NCBI GenBank assembly: GCA_014762485.1
Contig: JABURU010000166.1
Span: forward strand, 1-6,706
DNA length: 6,706 nucleotides
Reading direction: 5' to 3'
Origin: Gammaproteobacteria bacterium
GTDB taxonomy: Bacteria > Pseudomonadota > Gammaproteobacteria > Thiohalospirales > Thiohalospiraceae
Below, piece after piece: positions 1-6,706 of this stretch (position 1 is the first letter of the stretch; every line of letters starts with the position of its first letter). A model generated the notes under the pieces. The model saw only the letters and a list, made by a program, of their open reading frames with translations, ran no database searches and had not been told where the DNA came from. The position numbers and the translations under genes were made by a program.

Positions 1-973
1 TGCCATCCTGTCCATCCAGCGCCCACTCGATGTCCATGGGACGCTCGTAATGTTGTTCGATCAAGACGGCCATTTCCGCCAGACGGGTGATCTGCTCATC
101 GTTGATACAGAAACCGTCACGCTCGTCTTCGGTCGTATCAATCGTGACAGTCGGGGAGCCGTTGGCATCGTTGTAGATCATCTTGATCAACTTGCTGCCA
201 CGGTTGCGACGGATAATCGCCTGCTTGCCCTGGGCTAATATTGGCTTGTGGACGTAAAACTCATCTGGGTTGACGGAGCCCTGTACCACGGTTTCACCCA
301 GGCCGACGGAAGCGGTAATGAACACGGCATCACGGAAGCCAGACTCGGTATCGAGGGTGAACATAACACCACTGGAGCCGATATCACTACGCACCATACG
401 CTGAATACCCGCAGAGAGCGCGACCAGGCTATGTTCGAAGTTCTGGTGTACACGGTAGGAAATGGCACGGTCATTATAAAGTGAGGCAAAGACCTCTTTC
501 ACACCATCAATGACGTTATCAACGCCACGTATATTCAATAAGGTCTCTTGCTGACCGGCAAATGAGGCCTCGGGTAAGTCTTCTGCCGTTGCAGAAGAAC
601 GTATCGCCACGGAGATATCGCCCCCGGCCTCATCAATCAATTGTTGATAGGAGCTCCGGATATCGGCTTCCAGGTCGGCAGGCAAGGATGCATCCATTAC
701 CCATTGACGGATCATTGCACCGGTCTTAGCCAGTGCCTGCACATCATCGACATCCAGCGACGCCAGCGCATCGTTAATGCGTTTTTCGATATCGTTTTCA
801 CTTAGAAAGCGTCGAAATGCATCAGCGGTGGTAGCAAAACCATTAGGTACATCAACACCGGTATCGGTTAGTTGAGTATACATCTCTCCCAATGAAGCGT
901 TTTTTCCACCGACGATTTCCACATCGGTCATGCGAATTGAGTCAAACCACTGGATATTGGATTGAAGGCTCAT
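1..973 (-). CDS. ppsA: Phosphoenolpyruvate synthase, N-terminal part (runs off the left edge)
   Basis: PEP synthase (pyruvate, water dikinase) converts pyruvate, ATP and water to PEP, AMP and phosphate, the entry step of gluconeogenesis from three-carbon substrates; it is cytoplasmic. I translated 324 codons from the ATG at 973 down to the window edge with no stop. The visible part is the PPDK_N-type nucleotide-binding domain. Motifs shared with E. coli PpsA are [10 protein letters not shown] (residues 21-30), [20 protein letters not shown] (124-143, glycine/serine-rich ATP-binding segment, as IRSSATAED), [13 protein letters not shown] (201-213), [11 protein letters not shown] (234-244) and RPMDIEWA (311-318). 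The family is about 790 residues, so the swivelling phospho-histidine domain, including the His/Thr site acted on by PpsR, and the PEP/pyruvate barrel lie outside the window. The start is supported by an AAGGGG Shine-Dalgarno sequence 9 nt upstream. It is divergent from ppsR, its own regulator. Identification is very secure; the gene is partial only because of the window boundary. Confidence 0.97.
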   Translation of the reverse strand, partial: MSLQSNIQWFDSIRMTDVEIVGGKNASLGEMYTQLTDTGVDVPNGFATTADAFRRFLSENDIEKRINDALASLDVDDVQALAKTGAMIRQWVMDASLPADLEADIRSSYQQLIDEAGGDISVAIRSSATAEDLPEASFAGQQETLLNIRGVDNVIDGVKEVFASLYNDRAISYRVHQNFEHSLVALSAGIQRMVRSDIGSSGVMFTLDTESGFRDAVFITASVGLGETVVQGSVNPDEFYVHKPILAQGKQAIIRRNRGSKLIKMIYNDANGSPTVTIDTTEDERDGFCINDEQITRLAEMAVLIEQHYERPMDIEWALDGQDG

Positions 974-982
974 GAACGGTCA

Positions 983-988
983 CCCCTT
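983..988 (-). promoter_or_regulatory. Ribosome binding site of ppsA
   Basis: On the minus strand AAGGGG lies 9 nt before the ATG at 973-971. It fixes the start of ppsA, and it is the clearest ribosome binding site in this divergent region; ppsR on the other side has none that is obvious. Confidence 0.75.
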
Positions 989-1026
989 TGTTGGTGATGG
1001 TGTGTCAAAAAGCGAAGTTAAATATG

Positions 1027-1065
1027 CTTAAAGATATAGAAATTTAGGTTGGTTATATCTCTAAG
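1027..1065. repeat. 12-bp inverted repeat in the ppsA-ppsR control region
   Basis: The left arm CTTAAAGATATA (1027-1038) and right arm TATATCTCTAAG (1054-1065) are complementary at 11 of 12 positions, with a 15-bp spacer. The arm centres are 27 bp apart, more than two helical turns. It lies in the middle of the shared intergenic region, just upstream of the candidate ppsR -10 box. It could be an operator for a dimeric regulator, or a stem in a ppsA 5' leader if transcription starts above 1065. It is not a terminator, because no T tract follows either arm. The pairing is seen directly; the function is inference. Confidence 0.5.
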
Positions 1066-1132
1066 GATATGCGCATAATATATTAGTGTTTGACGCTATT
1101 TAACCCCTGGAAAAGCATTTATATTCATCATT

Positions 1133-1939
1133 ATGAAAAGAAAAGTCTTTTTTATTTCAGATCGTACAGGTATCACATCCGAGACCCTGGGCCATGGTCT
1201 ATTGTCTCAATTTCCGGATGTGGAGTTTGAGCACCACACACTCCGTTATATGGACAGTGTAGACAAGGCGGAAACCGCCTTAAACGACATAATGTCTCAA
1301 ATGGGAGAGGGGAATCTGCCCATTATCATGAGCACCCTGGTAGATGATGAGGTTAGAAAGGTGTTTCAGCGCGATGATGTGGTCCTCATCGATTTGTTTG
1401 CCACCTTCATTTCACCGCTGGAAAAACTGTTAGGTGTACAGTCTACCCATGCCGTGGGTCATAGTCATGGACGCCTGGATGATCGACGCTATATTTCGCG
1501 CATCGATGCCATTAATTACAGTATTAACCATGATGATGGCCTGAATACCCGGCACTACGATAAGGCTGATGTGATCCTGGTCGGTGTCTCCCGCAGCGGA
1601 AAAACACCTACCAGCCTTTATATGGCACTGCAATATGGCTTATTTGTGGCCAACTACCCGTTGACGGAAGAGGACCTGCTCGACGGTGAGTTACCGAAGA
1701 CTCTCAGACCGCATACAAAAAAGGTCTTTGGCTTAACTCTAGATGCAGAACGGCTGGCAAGCATACGCAATGGCCGTCTTCGAGACAGCCATTACGCCAG
1801 TGTACGTCAGTGTCAAAGTGAGTTGCAGCATGCCGCAGCCCTGTTCAGACAGTATCGTATACAGTCGATGAATGTTACCGATATGTCAGTGGAAGAGATT
1901 GCTACGACGCTGATAGATAAGCTGCATATTGATGTCTAA
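1133..1939 (+). CDS. ppsR: PEP synthase regulatory protein (bifunctional kinase / phosphorylase)
   Basis: PpsR (DUF299, kinase-PPPase family) controls PEP synthase. It phosphorylates a threonine next to the catalytic phospho-histidine using ADP, which inactivates the enzyme, and removes the phosphate by a phosphate-dependent, pyrophosphate-forming reaction. The 268-residue product is close in length to E. coli PpsR (277). It begins with the family's N-terminal strand VFFISDRTGIT (residues 5-15), carries IDAINYSINHDDG (124-136) and has the P-loop GVSRSGKT (151-158) followed by PTSLYMALQYG. The C-terminal part has the conserved FGLTLDAERL (199-208), YASVRQC (221-227) and SVEEIATTLIDKL (252-264). 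The ATG is chosen because the family N-terminus begins directly there; no clear Shine-Dalgarno precedes it. It is divergent from ppsA, its target, and ends 3 bp from the 3' end of pgm on the opposite strand. Assignment is secure. Confidence 0.96.
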   Translation: MKRKVFFISDRTGITSETLGHGLLSQFPDVEFEHHTLRYMDSVDKAETALNDIMSQMGEGNLPIIMSTLVDDEVRKVFQRDDVVLIDLFATFISPLEKLLGVQSTHAVGHSHGRLDDRRYISRIDAINYSINHDDGLNTRHYDKADVILVGVSRSGKTPTSLYMALQYGLFVANYPLTEEDLLDGELPKTLRPHTKKVFGLTLDAERLASIRNGRLRDSHYASVRQCQSELQHAAALFRQYRIQSMNVTDMSVEEIATTLIDKLHIDV

Positions 1940-1942
1940 TGG

Positions 1943-3682
<1,740 letters not shown>

Positions 3683-3699
3683 TTAATCTAACCGATTTT

Positions 3700-3705
3700 G
3701 GAGGA
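3700..3705 (+). promoter_or_regulatory. Ribosome binding site that fixes the htpG start
   Basis: GGAGGA lies 10 nt before the ATG at 3716. An in-frame TTG at 3698 would extend the protein by six residues, but that start overlaps this Shine-Dalgarno and has none of its own, and the extra residues have no counterpart in the E. coli HtpG N-terminus. The ATG at 3716 is therefore preferred. Confidence 0.85.
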
Positions 3706-3715
3706 CATACGCGTT

Positions 3716-5605
3716 ATGAGCGAAACGACGCAAAAAGAGACCTTGGGGTTCCAGACCGAGGTGAAGCAACTGCTGCACCTGATGATTCACTCCCTCTATT
3801 CGAATAAAGAGATCTTTCTGCGAGAGCTGGTGTCCAATGCATCAGATGCTTGTGACAAACTTAGATTTGAAGCCATCGCCGACGATAGTCTGTATGAGGG
3901 TGATAATGAGCTGATGATACACGTTGGCTTTGATAAGGAAGCCCGTACTATCACAATCTCTGATAATGGCATAGGTATGTCCCGTCAGGAGGTGATAGAT
4001 AATATTGGTACGATCGCCAAGTCCGGTACCAAACAGTTCCTTGAGGCATTAACCGGCGATCAGGCCAAGGATGCTCATCTGATAGGTCAGTTTGGTGTTG
4101 GTTTCTACTCTTCATTTATTATTGCAGGCAAGGTCAGCCTGACTACCCGTCGAGCTGGCTCCAGTGAAGCCGTGCGTTGGGAATCCGAAGGTGAGGGTGA
4201 ATTTACTCTAGAGACGGTAGACAAGGATAAGCACGGCACAGAAATCGTGCTGCACCTGCGCGAAGGTGAAGATGAGTATCTGGATGGCTGGCGCTTGCGT
4301 AACATCATCCATAAATACTCCGATCACATTACCTTCCCCATCATGATGCCTAAAATGGCCGCTGGCGAGGAAGAGACCGCCGGAGGCGATGAGCAGGTCA
4401 ACAAGGCCAGTGCCCTGTGGACTCGTAGCAAGAATGATGTCACCGATGAAGAATATAATGAGTTTTATAAGCATGTTGCGCATGATTTTGAAGACCCGCT
4501 GTTACATGTGCACTCTCGCGTAGAGGGGAAGCTGGAATATAGCTCCTTGCTGTATATCCCCGCGCATGCGCCATTTGATCTGTGGGATCGTGAGCGTAAT
4601 CATGGCCTCAAACTTTATGTGAAGCGCGTATTCATTATGGATGATTCAGAGCACCTGATGCCCAGTTATCTGCGCTTTGTCCGTGGTGTGGTGGATTCTA
4701 ATGATCTGCCGTTAAACGTATCGCGTGAGATCCTGCAAAGCAATCGCGTCATCGACTCCATGCGCTCGGGCTCGGTGAAAAAGGTGCTGGATGCACTACA
4801 GAAGCTGGCTAATAGTGATGCGGATAAATACGCGTCATTCTGGAGTGAGTTTGGCAAGGTAATGAAGGAAGGGCCCGCAGAGGATGCGGCCAACCGCGAG
4901 AAGATTGCCAAGCTACTGCGCTTTGCCTCTACCCATCAGGATACGGAAGAACAGAGTGTCTCGTTGGATGAGTATATTTCTCGCATGCAGGAAGGTCAGG
5001 ACAAGATATATTACATCACGGCCGATAGCTTTAATGCCGCCAAGAATAGCCCTCACCTGGAGGTATTTCGCAAGAAAGGCATCGAGGTGCTGCTGTTATC
5101 TGACCGAGTGGATGAGTGGCTGGTCTCTTCGCTGACCGAATATGACGGTAAGACTTTAAGCTCCGTTACCAAGGGTGAACTGGATCTGGGTGAGCTGGAA
5201 GATGAAGAGCAAAAGAAGCAGCAGGAAGAGAGCGACAAGTTATTTGAAGGCTTGATAGAGAAGGTTAAGGAAACCCTCGGCGATAAGGTCAAAGACGTGC
5301 GTATAACCCATCGTCTGACAAACTCCCCCTCATGTCTGGTAGTCGATGAAAATGACATGAGCGCGAACCTGGAAAGAATGTTAAAAGAGTCGGGCCATGC
5401 CATAGCCGGAAGTAAGCCTATCCTGGAAGTGAATCCTGAACATCCACTCGTGGTTAAGCTTAATGATGAGTCTACTCAACAACGTTTTGATGACTGGACC
5501 AACCTGTTATTTGAACAGGCGCTATTGGCCGAAGGTGGTCAACTGGACGACCCCGCCAGTTTTGTTGCCAGGTTAAATAGCATGTTACTAGAGCTATCAG
5601 CATAA
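3716..5605 (+). CDS. htpG: Molecular chaperone HtpG (bacterial Hsp90)
   Basis: HtpG is the cytoplasmic ATP-dependent Hsp90 dimer that remodels client proteins together with the DnaK system. From the ATG at 3716 the product has 629 residues, against 624 in E. coli, and it is colinear with it throughout. The N-terminal GHKL ATPase domain holds [15 protein letters not shown] with catalytic Glu37 and metal-binding Asn41, the nucleotide-contact loop SDNGIGM with Asp83, and the lid segment GQFGVGF (124-130). The middle domain includes ALWTRSK (233-239), [15 protein letters not shown] (296-310) and [10 protein letters not shown] with Arg337 near the ATP gamma-phosphate. The C-terminal dimerisation domain ends at [10 protein letters not shown] (599-608) and a leucine-rich tail. 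A charged linker rich in E, D, K and Q (about 487-510) precedes the C-terminal domain. It is a single-gene unit between a sigma-32 promoter and an intrinsic terminator, so heat-shock control is expected. All catalytic residues are intact. Confidence 0.98.
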   Translation: MSETTQKETLGFQTEVKQLLHLMIHSLYSNKEIFLRELVSNASDACDKLRFEAIADDSLYEGDNELMIHVGFDKEARTITISDNGIGMSRQEVIDNIGTIAKSGTKQFLEALTGDQAKDAHLIGQFGVGFYSSFIIAGKVSLTTRRAGSSEAVRWESEGEGEFTLETVDKDKHGTEIVLHLREGEDEYLDGWRLRNIIHKYSDHITFPIMMPKMAAGEEETAGGDEQVNKASALWTRSKNDVTDEEYNEFYKHVAHDFEDPLLHVHSRVEGKLEYSSLLYIPAHAPFDLWDRERNHGLKLYVKRVFIMDDSEHLMPSYLRFVRGVVDSNDLPLNVSREILQSNRVIDSMRSGSVKKVLDALQKLANSDADKYASFWSEFGKVMKEGPAEDAANREKIAKLLRFASTHQDTEEQSVSLDEYISRMQEGQDKIYYITADSFNAAKNSPHLEVFRKKGIEVLLLSDRVDEWLVSSLTEYDGKTLSSVTKGELDLGELEDEEQKKQQEESDKLFEGLIEKVKETLGDKVKDVRITHRLTNSPSCLVVDENDMSANLERMLKESGHAIAGSKPILEVNPEHPLVVKLNDESTQQRFDDWTNLLFEQALLAEGGQLDDPASFVARLNSMLLELSA

Positions 5606-5613
5606 CCTGCATA

Positions 5614-5637
5614 AAGCGGCCTACGGGCCGCTTTTTT
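5614..5637 (+). terminator. Intrinsic terminator of htpG
   Basis: AAGCGGCC (5614-5621) pairs perfectly with GGCCGCTT (5626-5633) around a TACG loop, and a run of six T follows from 5632. The C(UACG)G closing belongs to the very stable UNCG tetraloop class. It begins 9 bp after the htpG stop and should isolate htpG from the downstream lipoprotein gene. On the reverse strand only three T follow the hairpin, so it is probably one-directional. Confidence 0.93.
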
Positions 5638-5667
5638 GGTTTTTGTTGGGCATAAATACAGTGAGGA

Positions 5668-5696
5668 TTGATAAGTGTTAGAGAGTGAACTATATC
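5668..5696 (+). promoter_or_regulatory. Sigma-70-like promoter of the small lipoprotein gene
   Basis: TTGATA (5668-5673, 5 of 6 to consensus) and TATATC (5691-5696, 4 of 6) are separated by the optimal 17 bp. The pair lies between the htpG terminator and the lipoprotein gene. Transcription would start near 5703, giving a leader of about 20 nt that contains the GAGGA ribosome binding site. The left arm of the dyad at 5689-5721 covers the -10 box. Confidence 0.6.
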
Positions 5697-5721
5697 TTTA
5701 CCATTAGGATGAGGATATAGT
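5689..5721 (+). promoter_or_regulatory. Dyad spanning the -10 box and ribosome binding site of the lipoprotein gene
   Basis: ACTATATC (5689-5696) and GATATAGT (5714-5721) are perfect inverted repeats of 8 bp. As RNA the stem extends inward by two A-U and two G-U pairs (5697-5700 with 5710-5713) to 12 bp around a 9-nt loop. The right arm contains the Shine-Dalgarno GAGGA (5711-5715), 7 nt before the ATG at 5723. Read as DNA, it could be an operator covering the -10 box. Read as RNA from an upstream start, it would hide the ribosome binding site. With the predicted start near 5703 the left arm would not be transcribed, which favours the operator reading. Pairing is observed; function is inferred. 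Confidence 0.45.
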
Positions 5722-5722
5722 C

Positions 5723-5938
5723 ATGCTTGGTTCATATAAAAAACGTCTATTTATTACTTTTCTATTTATTATATCGCTTTTGGGTCTAATCGCATGTTCA
5801 GAAGAAGAATGTCTGGCGCATGGAGAAAACTGCTCAACATATTATATTGATAATGAATATGGTGGTGTCAGACCTCCTTGTTGTAATGCAGGAGATCAGT
5901 GTCAGTCCAGTATTAGTGGCTATTTGACGTGTAACTAA
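5723..5938 (+). CDS. Small cysteine-rich lipoprotein, knottin-like cysteine pattern
   Basis: The 71-residue product is not one I recognise by name. It has a lipoprotein signal: basic n-region K6 K7 R8, hydrophobic stretch about residues 9-23 and lipobox LIAC with Cys25 as the predicted lipidated residue. Ser26 at the +2 position suggests sorting to the outer membrane. The mature chain of 47 residues has six more cysteines, C30, C37, C53, C54, C60 and C70, spaced C-x6-C-x15-CC-x5-C-x9-C. This order with an adjacent pair is the arrangement of inhibitor-cystine-knot peptides, and CLAHGENC and PPCCNAGDQC resemble knottin loops. The 15-residue second loop is longer than usual. The start follows GAGGA by 7 nt. 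GC is 79 of 216 (37 %) by hand count. It is a single-gene unit after the htpG terminator, convergent with the PDZ gene. That it is a real lipoprotein gene is likely; the knot fold is an inference from spacing alone. Confidence 0.8.
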   Translation: MLGSYKKRLFITFLFIISLLGLIACSEEECLAHGENCSTYYIDNEYGGVRPPCCNAGDQCQSSISGYLTCN

Positions 5939-5997
5939 TAATTCTCCTGTATTGGAACAAGAAAACTGTTCAGTATATCGAGTAGGGTGTTTTATAT

Positions 5998-6678
5998 TTA
6001 TTCTAAAAAGTAAGTAAATTCAATCGGTTGATTATTGCGTAATACCGTTATATTGATGACTGATTTCTCATGAAGCTCGGTATAATTATGATATAAGTCA
6101 GGATAGCCATTCACACTACGTTCATTGATTTTTATTAGCTGGTCACCTGAATGAATTCCCATACGATCATAGATGCTACCGGGCACTATTTCGGTTAAAA
6201 GTATTGTGTTTGTAGAATCATCAATTTTTATTTGATTCAGAAGCTCTGGGTTTTCTGACTGAGATATAAAAGGATGTATATCAATAGAATATACAGTGTC
6301 GGACAGCTGAGTGATTCCCTGGTAATCCAGCCCGTTAGGGTAACGTACAGCAACAGCAGGCCTACCCGCATAATAAATTTCCATTTTTTGTTCCCAACTT
6401 AGGTGAGGAAAGAGAATGGAGGGGGATAGAACTTTATTATCCTCACGAGCAACTAATAGCGCGTTATTGCTTTTTTTAACAGGTAAATTTCGGTATGTGT
6501 TATTTATTTCGGAATGAAATACTGAGGGCTGAGGTGTTGATTCGCTTATGTGACAACTCGGCTTGATATCCTGGTGGGACGTTTGGGGTGCTGACTCTTT
6601 TTTAACAGTGAAGGTAAAAAAAAGTAATAACGCTATGCTAAATATAGCGACCATGTGAAAAAATATATTTGTGTGCAT
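5998..6678 (-). CDS. Single-pass membrane protein with C-terminal PDZ-like domain
   Basis: The 226-residue product has a short N-terminus, a hydrophobic anchor (about residues 6-24) ending in VKKE, then a Ser/Thr/Pro/Gln-rich linker (about 29-55), a middle region of unknown fold (about 85-150) and a C-terminal PDZ-like domain (about 158-226). The PDZ hallmark is EIVPGSIYDRMGIHSGDQLI (163-182) followed by KINERSVNGYPDLY. The anchor with no cleavage motif suggests an inner-membrane protein facing the periplasm, or less likely a cleaved secreted protein. No serine-protease triad or metalloprotease motif is present, so it is not DegP/DegS- or RseP-like. The anchor-linker-middle-PDZ order resembles the type II secretion protein GspC, but I cannot confirm a GspC homology region and no other secretion gene is in view. 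ATG at 6678 is used; the Shine-Dalgarno is weak (AGG, about 12 nt upstream). GC is about 38 %. It is convergent with the lipoprotein gene across 59 bp that hold no clear terminator. Function unknown. Confidence 0.82.
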   Translation of the reverse strand: MHTNIFFHMVAIFSIALLLFFTFTVKKESAPQTSHQDIKPSCHISESTPQPSVFHSEINNTYRNLPVKKSNNALLVAREDNKVLSPSILFPHLSWEQKMEIYYAGRPAVAVRYPNGLDYQGITQLSDTVYSIDIHPFISQSENPELLNQIKIDDSTNTILLTEIVPGSIYDRMGIHSGDQLIKINERSVNGYPDLYHNYTELHEKSVINITVLRNNQPIEFTYFLE

Positions 6679-6706
6679 ACCTATTTCTTACCTGCAGGAA
6701 GGCCTG

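Larger units (their letters stand above)
974..1132. promoter_or_regulatory. Shared ppsA-ppsR divergent control region
   Basis: These 159 bp lie between the divergent starts of ppsA and ppsR and must hold both promoters. The region is AT-rich and contains no open reading frame of note. Towards ppsR the best -10 candidate is CATAAT at 1074-1079 (5 of 6 to consensus), but its -35 is poor (TTGGTT at 1049-1054 with a 19-bp spacer). It would give a leader of roughly 45 nt. Towards ppsA I see no convincing -35/-10 pair, which would be compatible with activator-dependent transcription. The region also holds a 10-bp perfect palindrome, TATGCGCATA (1068-1077), touching the CATAAT box, and the larger inverted repeat listed separately. 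That the region is regulatory follows from its position; individual elements are uncertain. Confidence 0.6.

Noticed and set aside
50..484. Open frames on both strands inside the left-end gene (plus-strand 50-238 and 248-484, minus-strand 235-489)
   Set aside because: They lie within the well-supported ppsA coding frame on the minus strand, have no ribosome binding sites and encode nothing recognisable.
1003..1008. Perfect TTGACA on the minus strand upstream of ppsA
   Set aside because: The base positions 17 bp downstream read GGGTGA, not a -10 box, and the site is only about 30 nt from the start codon.
1029..1039. 11-mer shared in inverted orientation with 5690-5700 (CTATATCTTTA)
   Set aside because: Several AT-rich 11-mer matches are expected by chance in a window of this size, so it is not evidence of a common regulator.
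3698..3715. TTG start that would add six residues to HtpG
   Set aside because: It overlaps the GGAGGA ribosome binding site that serves the ATG at 3716 and has no site of its own.
4105..5403. Several open frames overlapping htpG, including a hydrophobic minus-strand one at 4208-4483
   Set aside because: They are complementary or shifted readings of strongly conserved HtpG codons. The hydrophobic appearance comes from reading acidic Glu/Asp codons on the other strand.
5709..5720. Tiny upstream frame ATG AGG ATA TAG before the lipoprotein gene
   Set aside because: It has rare codons and would be suggestive of a minigene, but no spaced ribosome binding site serves it and its bases are explained by the Shine-Dalgarno and dyad.
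5955..5971. GAACA/TGTTC stem between the two convergent genes at the right end
   Set aside because: It is five AT-rich pairs with no T tract on either side and is unlikely to end transcription.
6691..6706. Palindrome CCTGCAGG and adjoining CAGG/CCTG repeat at the right edge
   Set aside because: It is short and at the window boundary; nothing beyond is visible to say whether it belongs to a repeat, terminator or restriction-site coincidence.

Overview
The window looks like chromosomal DNA from a gammaproteobacterium. The evidence is the divergent pair of PEP synthase (ppsA) and its regulatory kinase/phosphorylase (ppsR), protein sequences that track the E. coli PpsA, PpsR and HtpG proteins closely, and a textbook sigma-32 promoter in front of htpG. 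I cannot name the genus. The housekeeping part is of moderate GC by eye, while the last ~1 kb is AT-rich (about 37-38 % in hand counts of its two genes).

Layout. The minus strand from base 973 to the left edge carries the first 324 codons of ppsA; the gene continues outside the window. A 159-bp shared intergenic region with a 12-bp inverted repeat separates it from ppsR (1133-1939, +). ppsR runs tail to tail, with a 3-bp gap and no terminator, into a phosphoglucomutase gene (1943-3574, -) whose protein is of the PGM1 type familiar from eukaryotes. A divergent intergenic region follows. It holds a consensus sigma-32 promoter (CTTGAAA, 14 bp, CCCCATAT) that drives htpG (3716-5605, +). htpG ends at a strong intrinsic terminator with a UACG tetraloop.

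Beyond the terminator the sequence turns AT-rich and less familiar. A good sigma-70-like promoter (TTGATA, 17 bp, TATATC) precedes a 71-codon gene (5723-5938, +). It encodes a small lipoprotein whose mature part carries six cysteines in a C-C-CC-C-C order, like inhibitor-cystine-knot (knottin) peptides. A dyad overlaps both the -10 box and the ribosome binding site of this gene. Facing it is a gene (5998-6678, -) for a single-pass membrane protein with a C-terminal PDZ-like domain and no visible protease domain.

How they fit together. PpsA makes PEP from pyruvate for gluconeogenesis, PpsR switches PpsA off and on by phosphorylation, and Pgm interconverts glucose-6-phosphate and glucose-1-phosphate. 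The left two thirds is therefore a gluconeogenesis and sugar-phosphate cluster. htpG is an independent heat-shock unit. The small lipoprotein and the PDZ protein both belong to the cell envelope. Their functions are unknown, and they are the part of the window most worth follow-up.
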